Of a DNA stretch of 43,059 bases, positions 14,875-23,985 are shown in pieces. Each line of letters starts with the position of its first letter. The first letter of the stretch is position 1. Source of the DNA: DATKYK01 sp034430255 (GTDB lineage Bacteria; Chloroflexota; Dehalococcoidia; E44-bin15). Location: NCBI GenBank assembly GCA_034430255.1, contig DAOUEU010000046.1, forward strand, positions 1 through 43,059. Direction: 5' to 3'. The notes under the pieces are model-generated. The model saw only the letters and a list, made by a program, of their open reading frames with translations, was not told the DNA's origin and made no database searches. The translations under genes and the position numbers were made by a program.

Positions 14875-16269
14875 ATGAAAGAGTGCTGCGCCCTTTTCGG
14901 GGTCTATGCACCGGGCGATGATGTAGCCAGGCTCACCTTCTTTGGTCTATACTCACTCCAACACCGTGGCCAGGAGAGCTCTGGCATCGCAACCGCCGAT
15001 GGGGAGCAGATTCATGTGCATACCAAGATGGGGCTGGTAGCTCAGGCCTTCGATGAGGGGGTACTAAGCCAACTTGGTGGCGACATAGCCATCGGACATA
15101 ATCGGTATTCCACAACTGGCTCAAGCCATGCCGGTAACGCCCAGCCCATTGTGGTCGAGGGCCCAGCAGGCAGACTCGCCCTCGGGCATAACGGCAACAT
15201 CGTAAATGCCAGAGAGCTGCGCCAGCAGCTTGAGGAGCAGGGCTACACCTTCACCACTACCACAGACTCCGAGATTATCGCTTACCTGATTCTCTCCTCC
15301 ACCAAAAAGACATGGACCGAGCGGATCCGACATGCTATGAAGAGGCTGGTAGGTGCCTATTCCCTTGTGCTCCTGACCGAGGATGCTCTATACGGGGTTC
15401 GCGACCCGCTCGGGGTTCGCCCCCTTTGCCTAGGTAAGCTCAATGGTGGTTGGGTGCTCGCCTCGGAAAGCTGCGCCCTGGACCATATCGGGGCTAAATT
15501 CATACGCGATATTGAGCCCGGTGAGATAGTGTTAATTGATGCCAAAGGTTTGAAAAGCTACAAGGACAGGAGAAACACCACAAAGCGGGGCTTATGCATT
15601 TTCGAATATATCTACTTCGCCCGACCCGATAGCATTATTTCTGGACGACGTGTCTATTCGGCCAGGGAGGCAATGGGGGCAAAGCTTGCCCAAGAGCACC
15701 CGGTTGCTGCCGACATGGTGATTGGAGTCCCTGACTCGGCAACCGCCGCCGGTATTGGTTACTCCCAGGCGTCGGGCATCCCCTTTACGGAGGGGCTATT
15801 AAAGAATCGCTATGTTGGACGCACCTTCATCATGCCCGACCAGCGAATCAGGGAGCTTGGCGTTAAACTCAAGTTCAATCCAATGCCGGAGAGGCTGGAG
15901 GGAAAGAGTGTGGTGCTGGTTGATGATAGCATCGTCAGGGGCACCACTACACCACGGGTGATCGCTCTACTCAGGCGAGGTGGTGTAAAGGAGGTCCACA
16001 TGCGCATCTGCGCCCCACCAATTCGGCACCCCTGCTTCCTTGGTGTGGACATGGCTAGCAGTTGGGAACTAATTGCTGCCTATAAAGAGGTCCCCGAGAT
16101 CGCCCAGTTCATCGGCGCAGACACCCTGGGCTACCTGAGCATAGAAGGGCTCATCGAATCGATTGCTCTTCCCAGGGAGCTGTTCTGCCTCGCCTGTTTC
16201 ACCGGCGATTATCCGGTGCCGGTGCAGCTGGGTATGGATAAGCTGGCTCTGGAGCCTCTCAAGGAGTAA
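14875..16269 (+). CDS. purF: Amidophosphoribosyltransferase
   Basis: PurF makes phosphoribosylamine from PRPP and glutamine, the first step of purine synthesis. The N terminus MKECC-ALFGVY indicates a four-residue propeptide and an N-terminal nucleophile Cys5 for the glutaminase domain; HRGQESSGIA and GHNRYSTTG follow. The phosphoribosyltransferase domain carries the PRPP loop VVLVDDSIVRGTT (346-358). Four cysteines, C241, C387, C438 and C441, sit in the contexts known for the B. subtilis-type [4Fe-4S] cluster, so this is probably the oxygen-sensitive Fe-S form. At 464 residues it is full length. It has its own promoter at 14820-14849 and leads a pur gene set. Confidence 0.96.
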   Translation: MKECCALFGVYAPGDDVARLTFFGLYSLQHRGQESSGIATADGEQIHVHTKMGLVAQAFDEGVLSQLGGDIAIGHNRYSTTGSSHAGNAQPIVVEGPAGRLALGHNGNIVNARELRQQLEEQGYTFTTTTDSEIIAYLILSSTKKTWTERIRHAMKRLVGAYSLVLLTEDALYGVRDPLGVRPLCLGKLNGGWVLASESCALDHIGAKFIRDIEPGEIVLIDAKGLKSYKDRRNTTKRGLCIFEYIYFARPDSIISGRRVYSAREAMGAKLAQEHPVAADMVIGVPDSATAAGIGYSQASGIPFTEGLLKNRYVGRTFIMPDQRIRELGVKLKFNPMPERLEGKSVVLVDDSIVRGTTTPRVIALLRRGGVKEVHMRICAPPIRHPCFLGVDMASSWELIAAYKEVPEIAQFIGADTLGYLSIEGLIESIALPRELFCLACFTGDYPVPVQLGMDKLALEPLKE

Positions 16270-16272
16270 TTT

Positions 16273-17286
16273 TTGGGTGCCAAGAGAGGAACCTATCGAG
16301 ACGCAGGTGTGGACATCGATGCCGCCGACAGAATAGTAAAGGTTGCACGCAAACAGGCACACGCCACCTTTACCCCCGAGGTCATAGGTGACCTCGGTTT
16401 TTTTGGTGGGCTCTTTGAGCTCAAGGGATATAAAGAGCCGGTTATCGTATCAAGTACCGACGGGGTGGGCACGAAGCTGAAGATTGCCTGTGCTGTGGAT
16501 AAGCATGATACTATAGGCATGGACTTGGTAAACCACTGCGTGAACGATATCCTGACCTGCGGCGCTACTCCCCTCTTCTTCCAAGACTATATCGCTATGG
16601 CCAAGCTGATCCCTAAGACCCTGAAAAGCATTATCGAAGGGATGGCTCATGCATTGTCCGAGGTGGGTTGCGCTCTGATAGGCGGCGAGACTGCTGAGAT
16701 GCCGGGGCTCTACCCCGAAGGGGAATACGACCTTGTTGGGTTTATCGTTGGGGTGGTGGAGAAAAAAAACATCATCGATGGAAGTCTAATCAAGGTTGGT
16801 GACCCCATTATCGGCCTACCCTCAAGCGGCCTCCATACCAATGGCTATTCACTGGCACGTAAAGTATTTAACGCTGAACGTTTAACATTAAACACGTTTT
16901 ATCCTGAGTTCGGGCGCACCCTCGGAGAGGAGTTACTAGAGCCACATCGCTGCTACTATCCCGCAATCAAGCCGTTGCTTCCTCAAATTAAGGGGCTTGC
17001 TCATATCACCGGAGGGGGCATCTATGGCAACCTTCCCCGCATCCTTCCAAAGGGCCTAGCGGCTATAATCGAGCGGGGGGCTTGGGAAGTCCCTCCAATA
17101 TTCTGGTTAATTAAACAGCAGGGCAATGTAGAGGAGCAGGAGATGTTCCGCGTTTTTAATATGGGGATAGGTATGGCCGTAGTTACTGCCCCAGGGGACG
17201 CGGCCATGCTAATTAAAGAGATACCGGGTGCCAGGCTCATCGGCGAGGTGATACAGCAAAAGGAGGGAAAGCGGGTAGTCATATAG
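16273..17286 (+). CDS. purM: Phosphoribosylformylglycinamidine cyclo-ligase
   Basis: PurM makes aminoimidazole ribonucleotide in an ATP-dependent ring closure. The 337-residue product starts from a TTG with AAGGAG six bases ahead, inside the end of purF, and begins GAKRGTYRDAGVDIDA. Hallmarks are SSTDGVGTKLKIA, MDLVNHCVNDIL, GGETAEMPGLY and HITGGGIYGNLPRIL. It lies three bases after purF and is surely co-transcribed. purN, which often follows purM, is not next; purH comes after a 108-base gap. Confidence 0.96.
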   Translation: MGAKRGTYRDAGVDIDAADRIVKVARKQAHATFTPEVIGDLGFFGGLFELKGYKEPVIVSSTDGVGTKLKIACAVDKHDTIGMDLVNHCVNDILTCGATPLFFQDYIAMAKLIPKTLKSIIEGMAHALSEVGCALIGGETAEMPGLYPEGEYDLVGFIVGVVEKKNIIDGSLIKVGDPIIGLPSSGLHTNGYSLARKVFNAERLTLNTFYPEFGRTLGEELLEPHRCYYPAIKPLLPQIKGLAHITGGGIYGNLPRILPKGLAAIIERGAWEVPPIFWLIKQQGNVEEQEMFRVFNMGIGMAVVTAPGDAAMLIKEIPGARLIGEVIQQKEGKRVVI

Positions 17287-17394
17287 TACATCTTAGACCC
17301 TTGGATAACTCGGATCGAAGCAAAGAATCCAAAAATACTTCACTATCATAGCAGTATGACAATTTAAAAATTTTATCATAATTAGGAGGTAGCA

Positions 17395-18924
17395 GTGCGC
17401 GCTATTCTAAGCGTCTGGGACAAAACCGGGCTGGTCGATTTCGCCCGCGGGCTAAATGAAATGGGGGTGGAGATATTCAGCACTGGAGGCACCAAGAGGG
17501 CACTGGAGGAAGCAGGAGTGCCTGTGCGTGGCGTGAGCGAGATGACTGGATTCCCTGAGATCCTCGACGGCCGGGTGAAGACTCTTCATCCCATGGTACA
17601 CGGTGGCATCCTCGCTCGAAGAGACCTGGAAAGCCATGTTGCTCAAATGGCAGAGCAAGGCATTCAGCCTATAGACCTGGTAGCGGTAAACCTCTACCCC
17701 TTCGTTCAGACCGTTGCCAAAGAGGGGGTGAGCCTCGAGGAGGCGTTGGAGAATATAGACATCGGAGGGCCGACGATGATCCGCGCTGCGGCTAAGAATT
17801 TCCCTCATGTACTTGTGATAGTCGATCCTGCAGACTACGCCGCAATACTGCAGAAAATGAGTTCCGGTAAAATAGGCATATCGGAGAGAAGGAAATTAGC
17901 TGAGAAGGCCTTCCAGCACGTTGCTACTTACGATACTGCGATTTCTCGCTATCTCAGGTCACAGGACGAGTTATTTCCTCAGGAGATGACCTTCGCCGTG
18001 AAGAAGATATTAGATTTATCCTACGGTGAAAATCCACACCAGGAAGCTGCCTTATATAAAGAGGAGGTTGCTGGCAAAGGAGAACCTGGCATCGCGAGCG
18101 CTGTCCAGCTTTCCGGGAACCCCCTATCATATAACAATATTCTAGACATCGATGGTGCGCTGCGCGCAGCCTGTGATTTTTCTGATCCCACCATTGCCAT
18201 CATCAAGCATACCAACCCCTGCGGTCTGGCCTCTCACGATGACCTTGCTGAGGCCTATCGACGGGCACTTTCCGGTGACCCAGTCTCAGCCTTTGGTGGC
18301 ATTGTGGCTTCCAATAAACCTATATCCATGGCTACCGCCGAGGAGATCAATAAGACCCACTTCGATGGCATAATCGCTCCCGACTTCGAAGAAACGGCCC
18401 TTGCTCTGTTGAAAAAGAAGAGTGCCATGCGAATTCTAAAGGTGGCAGGTGTCAGAGGAAAGATGGCCGCTTTAGAGATCCGACGGGTGAGCGGCGGAGG
18501 ATTTGTCGTACAGACATCCGATTTTACTGCCGATGAGGTGCCAATGCGCACGGTAAGCAACCGCAAGCCAAACAATGAGGAAGTGAGAGACCTGCTTTTT
18601 GCCTGGCGTGCGGTGAAGCATATTAAATCCAATGCCATTGTCCTGGTCAAGGACCGCGAGCTTTTAGGTATGGGAGCCGGGCAGCCCAGCAGGGTGGATA
18701 GCGTAGCGATTGCCCTGAAAAAGGCAGGTGGCCGCGCTTTAGGCAGTGTCCTTGGCTCAGACGCCTTCTTCCCCTTCCCTGATGGTGTGGAACTCGCTGC
18801 CAGAGCAGGAATCACTGCTATCATTGAGCCTGGTGGCTCCAAACGGGACGAGGACGCCATAAAGGTAGCCAACGAATATAATATAGCCATGGTATTTACC
18901 GGTATGCGCCACTTCAAGCACTGA
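17395..18924 (+). CDS. purH: Bifunctional AICAR transformylase / IMP cyclohydrolase
   Basis: PurH catalyses the last two steps of IMP synthesis. The 509-residue product has the MGS-like cyclohydrolase domain at the N terminus (SVWDKTGLVDFARGL, FSTGGTKRAL, DGRVKTLHPMVHGGIL) and the transformylase domain with LSYGENPHQ, the catalytic Lys-His pair in KHTNPCG (K271, H272), VSAFGGIVA and the C-terminal SDAFFPFPDG. The start is GTG 17395 with GGAGG upstream. It follows purM after an AT-rich 108-base gap that may contain a further promoter. Confidence 0.96.
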   Translation: MRAILSVWDKTGLVDFARGLNEMGVEIFSTGGTKRALEEAGVPVRGVSEMTGFPEILDGRVKTLHPMVHGGILARRDLESHVAQMAEQGIQPIDLVAVNLYPFVQTVAKEGVSLEEALENIDIGGPTMIRAAAKNFPHVLVIVDPADYAAILQKMSSGKIGISERRKLAEKAFQHVATYDTAISRYLRSQDELFPQEMTFAVKKILDLSYGENPHQEAALYKEEVAGKGEPGIASAVQLSGNPLSYNNILDIDGALRAACDFSDPTIAIIKHTNPCGLASHDDLAEAYRRALSGDPVSAFGGIVASNKPISMATAEEINKTHFDGIIAPDFEETALALLKKKSAMRILKVAGVRGKMAALEIRRVSGGGFVVQTSDFTADEVPMRTVSNRKPNNEEVRDLLFAWRAVKHIKSNAIVLVKDRELLGMGAGQPSRVDSVAIALKKAGGRALGSVLGSDAFFPFPDGVELAARAGITAIIEPGGSKRDEDAIKVANEYNIAMVFTGMRHFKH

Positions 18925-19029
18925 TTTTTTCGAGCCGTCGAGCTGTATAGTTACGCTCACAAAATCGGGGTGTCCTTAGGAATGCTTTACTTAAAACATG
19001 ATCATGTGGCGTAAGCAGAAGGAGGAATC

Positions 19030-19731
19030 GTGGCCAGTGTGGATGTGGTGATCCCGGTCTACAATGAAGAGCATGTCCTTGCTCAAAGCGTCAACACCCT
19101 GAGGCAGTTCCTGAAGGATAACCTGTCTCATCGCTACACCGTCGTTATCGCAGATAACGCCTCCACCGACAGGACATGGGAGATGGCGCAAGCTCTCTCG
19201 AAGGAGCATTCCGATGTCGCTGCACTACACCTTGACCAGAAGGGGCGAGGCCGGGCGCTGTGTAAAGCGTGGTTGGAGAGCGCAGCCGATATCGTGAGCT
19301 ATATGGATGTTGACCTATCAACTGAACTTGCCGCCTTCCCCAAGCTTATCCAGGCTATCGAGGAGGGTTATAGCATAGCTATCGGCTCCCGGCTCCTTCC
19401 AGGCTCATCGGTGAAGCGCTCCTTCAAGCGCGAATTAACCTCCAGAAGCTACAATTTCGTAATTAAGTCGATGTTCAGAACGAGATTCTCTGATGCACAG
19501 TGTGGCTTCAAGGCCTTAAGCAGTCAAGCTGCCCAGGACTTGGTGCCCCTGATCCATAATCAAGAGTGGTTCTTCGACACCGAGTTGCTAATCCTGGCCG
19601 AAAAAAAAGGCTATCGCGTAAAAGAGATACCTGTAGCTTGGATAGAGGACCCCGACACCAGAGTCGCTATTGCCAGTACCGTCTTCGAGGATCTCAAGGG
19701 GTTGCTTAGGCTGAGGTTTCGCTCGGGGTAA
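19030..19731 (+). CDS. Glycosyltransferase family 2, DPM1-like
   Basis: The 233-residue product is a GT-A glycosyltransferase. It has IPVYNEE at the N terminus (8-14), ADNASTDRT (41-49), the metal-binding DVD (93-95), QCGFKAL and WFFDTELL. This is the pattern of dolichol-phosphate mannose synthase-like enzymes, which load a sugar from a nucleotide donor onto a polyprenyl phosphate. No membrane helix is present, so it would act at the cytoplasmic face. The GTG start has AAGGAGG seven bases upstream. Donor and acceptor cannot be told from sequence. Confidence 0.88.
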   Translation: MASVDVVIPVYNEEHVLAQSVNTLRQFLKDNLSHRYTVVIADNASTDRTWEMAQALSKEHSDVAALHLDQKGRGRALCKAWLESAADIVSYMDVDLSTELAAFPKLIQAIEEGYSIAIGSRLLPGSSVKRSFKRELTSRSYNFVIKSMFRTRFSDAQCGFKALSSQAAQDLVPLIHNQEWFFDTELLILAEKKGYRVKEIPVAWIEDPDTRVAIASTVFEDLKGLLRLRFRSG

Positions 19732-19750
19732 CCTTAGAAAATACGCTGGA

Positions 19751-19778
19751 TTGACTATTTCAACCTAATTATTAAGAT
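19751..19778 (+). promoter_or_regulatory. Possible promoter of the nicotinamidase-NAPRT gene
   Basis: TTGACT at 19751-19756, a 16-base spacer and TAAGAT at 19773-19778 in an AT-rich gap. A start near 19785 would give a short leader containing the GGAGG binding site. The match is moderate. Confidence 0.4.
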
Positions 19779-19811
19779 TATATTTAGCCAAGCTGGAGGT
19801 GCTCGAAAGCT

Positions 19812-21350
19812 ATGCCTAATGCCGTCCTGGTAATCGATATGGTGCGGGGTTTCTTTGAGGATGGCAGTCCCCTCTACTTAGGTGAGCGGGCACAGCGCAT
19901 TATACCCAATATACAGAGACTTCTGGAGCAAGAGGTAGAGAAAGGCTCCAGGGTATTTTTCCTCTGTGACCATCATGCCCCTGATGACCCGGAGTTCGCC
20001 ATGTTTCCCCCTCATTGTATTGCGGGAACCGCTGAGACAGAGATCATCCCCGAGCTTGCTCATTTTTCGAAAAGTCCTGGAGAGATTATTCCCAAGAGGC
20101 GCTTTAGCTGCTTCTTAGAAACAGACTTAGAGGAAAAGCTAAAGGCATTTGCCCCAGAGAAGCTAATAGTATGCGGCGTTGTCACAGATATCTGTGTCCT
20201 TCATACGGTATTCGATGCCAGGGGTCGAGACTATGAGGTAGATGTACCCCTGGATTGCGTTGCCTCCTTCGATGAACGAGCCCACCATTTTGCCCTGGAA
20301 CATATGGAGAAAGTCCTCGGTGCCAAGCTGGTTAGCCCCCAAACGTCAGTTAAGGTTGACCAAGCTAGATTTTTGACCTCCGATGCTACCCTCTCCGGGG
20401 AAACCGCGGATATTTACTTCGCCCGAACCGTGGAGATTTTACAAAAAGAAGGTCTAAATCCAACGGCAACAATGGAGATATTTCCATCAAAGGCGGGAGT
20501 CCTCTGTGGCATTGAGGAGGTCAAGGCCCTGCTCTCCAGGGTACTACCCCCGGGTAGTGAGGTATGGGCGCTTGCTGAAGGCGAGCTCTTTCAAAGAAAA
20601 GAGGTAGTGCTGCGGATAACCGCGCCCTACCAGAGCTACGGCTTATATGAGACTACTATGTTGGGCATACTGGCCCATTGTAGCGGCTGGGCCACGGCAG
20701 CCAGAGAGTGCGCTGATGCTGCTCACGGGATCCCTATCATCAGTTTCGGAGTTCGCCACATCCACCCCTCGGTAGCTGGGGTGATGGACTATTCTGCTAT
20801 CGTCGGTGGCTGCACCGGCTGCTCCAGCATCGCCGGCGCGAAAATCGCCGGCACGGAGCCATCGGGGACCATGCCCCATGCCATGATCCTTATCATGGGT
20901 GACACTGCCCAGGCTACTGTCGCCTTCGATAAGCATATGCCTCCAGAGGTACCCCGCATCTCCCTGGTCGATACCTTCAAGGATGAGGTAGAGGAAAGTG
21001 TCATCGTTGCTCGAGCGCTTGAGGGGCGTCTCCAGGGAGTGCGCCTCGATACACCATCTGAGCGGGGTCGGGTCACCGCTGACCTGGTCAAGGAGGTTAG
21101 AGCCCATCTCGACCTGGCCGGCTTCAATAAAGTAAGCATCTTCGTCAGCGGGGGGCTTGACCCGGAGCGGATAAGATACTTTCTGGAAAATGGAGCCCCC
21201 GTCGATGGCTTTGGGGTGGGAAGCTACATCAGCGGCGCTAAGCCCATCGACTTCACAGCCGACCTCCACGATATAGAAGGGAAGCCCATTGCGAAGCGGG
21301 GCCGCCTTCCCGGGATCACCGCTAACCCAAACCTCAAGCAGGTTATGTAA
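19812..21350 (+). CDS. Fused nicotinamidase and nicotinate phosphoribosyltransferase
   Basis: Residues 1 to about 180 are an isochorismatase-fold nicotinamidase. The catalytic triad is visible as Asp9 (VIDM), Lys95 (IIPKRRFS) and Cys128 (VVTDICVLHT), with metal ligands Asp53, His55 and His68. Residues from about 185 to 512 are a nicotinate phosphoribosyltransferase with SFGVRHIHP, VGGCTGCSSIAGAK, GTMPHAMIL (His356), VSGGLDPE and GFGVGSYIS. Together they would turn nicotinamide into nicotinate and then nicotinate mononucleotide, consecutive steps of the Preiss-Handler route. No frameshift or internal stop separates the halves. The fusion suggests channelling of nicotinate, an inference. A GGAGGTG lies 11 bases before the ATG. 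Confidence 0.92.
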   Translation: MPNAVLVIDMVRGFFEDGSPLYLGERAQRIIPNIQRLLEQEVEKGSRVFFLCDHHAPDDPEFAMFPPHCIAGTAETEIIPELAHFSKSPGEIIPKRRFSCFLETDLEEKLKAFAPEKLIVCGVVTDICVLHTVFDARGRDYEVDVPLDCVASFDERAHHFALEHMEKVLGAKLVSPQTSVKVDQARFLTSDATLSGETADIYFARTVEILQKEGLNPTATMEIFPSKAGVLCGIEEVKALLSRVLPPGSEVWALAEGELFQRKEVVLRITAPYQSYGLYETTMLGILAHCSGWATAARECADAAHGIPIISFGVRHIHPSVAGVMDYSAIVGGCTGCSSIAGAKIAGTEPSGTMPHAMILIMGDTAQATVAFDKHMPPEVPRISLVDTFKDEVEESVIVARALEGRLQGVRLDTPSERGRVTADLVKEVRAHLDLAGFNKVSIFVSGGLDPERIRYFLENGAPVDGFGVGSYISGAKPIDFTADLHDIEGKPIAKRGRLPGITANPNLKQVM

Positions 21351-21440
21351 GCTCGTCTGCGGGCGCTCGATGCCTCATAAACGTGTGTTTTGAACTGTAT
21401 CAGCGAACGAGGATATTTATGCATATAGCAGTACCTGTGC

Positions 21441-21446
21441 TATAAT
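21441..21446 (+). promoter_or_regulatory. -10 element upstream of the 2-hydroxyacid dehydrogenase gene
   Basis: A perfect TATAAT lies 18 bases before the ATG at 21465, with a GAGGTA binding site between. The -35 region (about 21417-21423) is a poor match. If used, it would start transcription of the kinase-aldolase gene set with a very short leader. Confidence 0.45.
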
Positions 21447-21464
21447 TTCCGCGCGAGGTATGTT

Positions 21465-22463
21465 ATGAAGGCACTTATTCTAGCTCCTTTTAGTCCATCC
21501 GTTCTAAAAAGGCTAGGACAAAGCCTGGAAGTCATCTATGAGAGCTGGATGGATACCAGGAGGCTGGTGCCAGCAGCTGAGCTTATCGACCGCATTCAAG
21601 GGCAGGATATAGAAATAGTCATAATCGAGGCTGACTTCATTTTTCGCGAGGTTTTCGAGAGAGGTAGAAAACTGAAGCTCGTGGGGGCTTGCAGGGGTAA
21701 TGTGACCCATGTTGATATAGAGGCGGCTACGGAGCATTGTGTTCTGGTAGTTAACACCCCTGCCAGGAACGCTACTGCTGTGGCGGAACTGACGGTGGGT
21801 CTAATGCTGGCTCTGGTGCGAAATATCCCCAAAGCACATCAAATGGTAAGCTCAGGTGCATGGGTTGATCCGACTGTCTGCTACTCTTTGTTTCGCGGCA
21901 CTGAGCTTGCTGGAAAGACCATAGGTATAGTTGGGTTTGGCGCTATCGGGCAACAAGTAACCAAGAGGCTTAGCGCCTTTGATGCCTCTATCCTGGTGTA
22001 TGATCCCTATGTCAACAACGAGGAAATAAAAAGGGTGGGGGCTAGTCCTACGGGGCTTGACGAGCTGGTAGCGCAATCGGATTTCGTTACACTTCACTGC
22101 CCAACTATTCCGGAGACCATGGGGCTCATCAATGCACAGAGAATTGCTTCTATGAAGCCAACAGCCTATCTGTTGAATACCGCTGGGTCAACCGTAGTCG
22201 ATCAGGGAGCAATTGTCCAGGCTTTGAGAGAAGGACACATTGCTGGGGCTGCCTTCGATGTCTACGAGACCTGGCCGGTGAAGCCGGACAACCCGCTTCT
22301 GAAGCTAGACAACGTAATCCTCACTCCCCACATCGGAGGGTCGACGGAGGAGACCGTGGAGCGCCATTCCAGGATGATTGCTGACGATATAGAAAGATTT
22401 TTAAATAGGGAGCGCCCCGAGAATTTGCTCAATCCTCAAGTGTGGAATAGAGTTGACAAATAA
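21465..22463 (+). CDS. D-isomer-specific 2-hydroxyacid dehydrogenase family protein with altered active site
   Basis: The 332-residue product has the full fold of NAD-dependent 2-hydroxyacid dehydrogenases, including the nucleotide loop GFGAIG (157-162) and the catalytic His289 in TPHIGGST. Two of the three catalytic residues of the family are absent. The substrate-binding Arg, normally in an NTARG-type motif, is Gly241 (NTAGST), and the Glu of the usual D-V-F-x-x-E-P motif is Trp270 (ETWP). Its role may therefore be non-redox or use an unusual substrate. Its 3' end overlaps the FGGY kinase start by 11 bases. B. subtilis yoaD-yoaC pairs a similar dehydrogenase with a sugar kinase, an analogy from memory. 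Confidence 0.87.
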   Translation: MKALILAPFSPSVLKRLGQSLEVIYESWMDTRRLVPAAELIDRIQGQDIEIVIIEADFIFREVFERGRKLKLVGACRGNVTHVDIEAATEHCVLVVNTPARNATAVAELTVGLMLALVRNIPKAHQMVSSGAWVDPTVCYSLFRGTELAGKTIGIVGFGAIGQQVTKRLSAFDASILVYDPYVNNEEIKRVGASPTGLDELVAQSDFVTLHCPTIPETMGLINAQRIASMKPTAYLLNTAGSTVVDQGAIVQALREGHIAGAAFDVYETWPVKPDNPLLKLDNVILTPHIGGSTEETVERHSRMIADDIERFLNRERPENLLNPQVWNRVDK

Positions 22464-23985
22464 GTACGTGCTAGCCATTGATGCCGGCTCTTCAGGTGTC
22501 CACGTCCTAATTGCCGACCTCCAGGGCCACCCGGTTTCTCTTATACATCAGGAATGGTGCTACGACATACCTGCCGAGGTTGCCCCATTGGGGCGGGAAT
22601 TCGATCCCGTAGAATTTTTGGGTACCATCTGCCATCTAATCGGAGAATCCATTAAAAAAGCGGCGATAACCCCCGATGAAATTATCGCGGTCAGTGCTGC
22701 CAGCCAGAGGGAGGGTGTGGTCTTTCTGGATAAGGATGGGCACGAGCTGTATGCAGGCCCCAACGTTGATCTCAGAGCCCTATCCGAAGGCTTCTCCATC
22801 GATAGCGAGTTTGGCAATGAAATTTACCAGATCACCGGTCATGCCCCTTCATTTATGTTTACCCCCGCCAAGCTTAGGTGGTTCAGGGCTAATCATCCAC
22901 AAATATATGAGCGGATAGCCACGGTGCTTTCCATCAGCGACTGGATCATCTACCGTCTATCTGGCGAGCGGGTTGGCGAGCTTTCCAGTGATTGCGATAT
23001 AGGCCTGGTTGATATCTGTGAATTGAATTGGTCCAGCCGGTTGATGGAAATGCTTGAGTTGCCTGCTGGTATTTATCCCGAAATCACAACCGCTGGTACC
23101 TGCGTTGGGACGGTCACAGCAGCGGCTGCCGAGCAGACAGGCCTGGCTACTGGCACACCAGTTGTAGTTGGTGGTGCCGATACCCAGTGTGGCCTGCTTG
23201 GCATGGGGGTAGAAGATGAAGGGCAGGTGGGGATTGTAGTAGGATGGAGTGGCTCTAATCAAATGGTGACTGCACAGCCGATTATCGATTCCGGATGTAG
23301 GCTTTGGACAGGTTGCCATATCCTCCCTGGGAAGTGGATTTTGGAGAGTAACGCCGGTGAAGCAGGAGGCGCCTATCGGTGGCTAAAAGGGCTCATCTTC
23401 AGCGAGTCAAATAAAGATATGTACGCCCGGATGGATGATTTGGCACAAGAGGCACCGCTTGGTGCTGGAGGGGTACTTGCCTTCATCGGGCCAATGGTGA
23501 TGGATATGAGCCGGCTTAGACCAAGCCTGGGGGGCTTTATTTTCCCCACTACCCCGAGTGTGACAAATATCGAGAGAAAACATCTCATCAGGGCGGCTCT
23601 GGAGAACATCTGCTTCGCTTTTAAAGCTAACTGCGCCCAGCTAGAGGAGATCTCCGGACTCAGTGTAAAGGGGATGAGCATTGGGGGCGGTTTAGCACAG
23701 AGCCGATGCCTGGTTCAAATTCTCTCCGATTTAATTGGCATGGAAGTTGCTTCCTTCGATTTACCCCAAGTCTCATCCCTGGGAGCAGCCATGTGTGCTG
23801 CCGTTGGCTCTGGCATATATGACAACCTGGAGCAGGCTATGGAGGCGATGCTCCCTATACCCAGAATGGTTGAGCCAGATCGTAAGAGGGCCAAAGAATA
23901 TTCACAGTACTATAGGAGATGGATTGCCACTGCTAAGTGGCTGGAGGATTTAAATGACAAATGGTATGAGCAAGTGGAACGCTGA
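22453..23985 (+). CDS. FGGY-family carbohydrate kinase (xylulokinase/YoaC-like)
   Basis: FGGY kinases phosphorylate sugars, polyols or related compounds with ATP. The 510-residue product has the N-terminal phosphate loop AIDAGSSGVHVLI (8-20), the catalytic Asp243 in GGADTQCGLLG and the C-terminal adenine-binding SIGGGLAQS. The start is a TTG inside the end of the dehydrogenase gene, and the aldolase gene starts 32 bases before its stop codon. Three genes thus overlap in series and are almost certainly translated together. The next enzyme being an aldolase suggests a ketose substrate; the exact sugar cannot be assigned. Confidence 0.9.
   Translation: MTNKYVLAIDAGSSGVHVLIADLQGHPVSLIHQEWCYDIPAEVAPLGREFDPVEFLGTICHLIGESIKKAAITPDEIIAVSAASQREGVVFLDKDGHELYAGPNVDLRALSEGFSIDSEFGNEIYQITGHAPSFMFTPAKLRWFRANHPQIYERIATVLSISDWIIYRLSGERVGELSSDCDIGLVDICELNWSSRLMEMLELPAGIYPEITTAGTCVGTVTAAAAEQTGLATGTPVVVGGADTQCGLLGMGVEDEGQVGIVVGWSGSNQMVTAQPIIDSGCRLWTGCHILPGKWILESNAGEAGGAYRWLKGLIFSESNKDMYARMDDLAQEAPLGAGGVLAFIGPMVMDMSRLRPSLGGFIFPTTPSVTNIERKHLIRAALENICFAFKANCAQLEEISGLSVKGMSIGGGLAQSRCLVQILSDLIGMEVASFDLPQVSSLGAAMCAAVGSGIYDNLEQAMEAMLPIPRMVEPDRKRAKEYSQYYRRWIATAKWLEDLNDKWYEQVER

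Noticed and set aside
18255..18917. 220-codon open frame on the minus strand
   Set aside because: Antisense to purH, whose motifs are complete.
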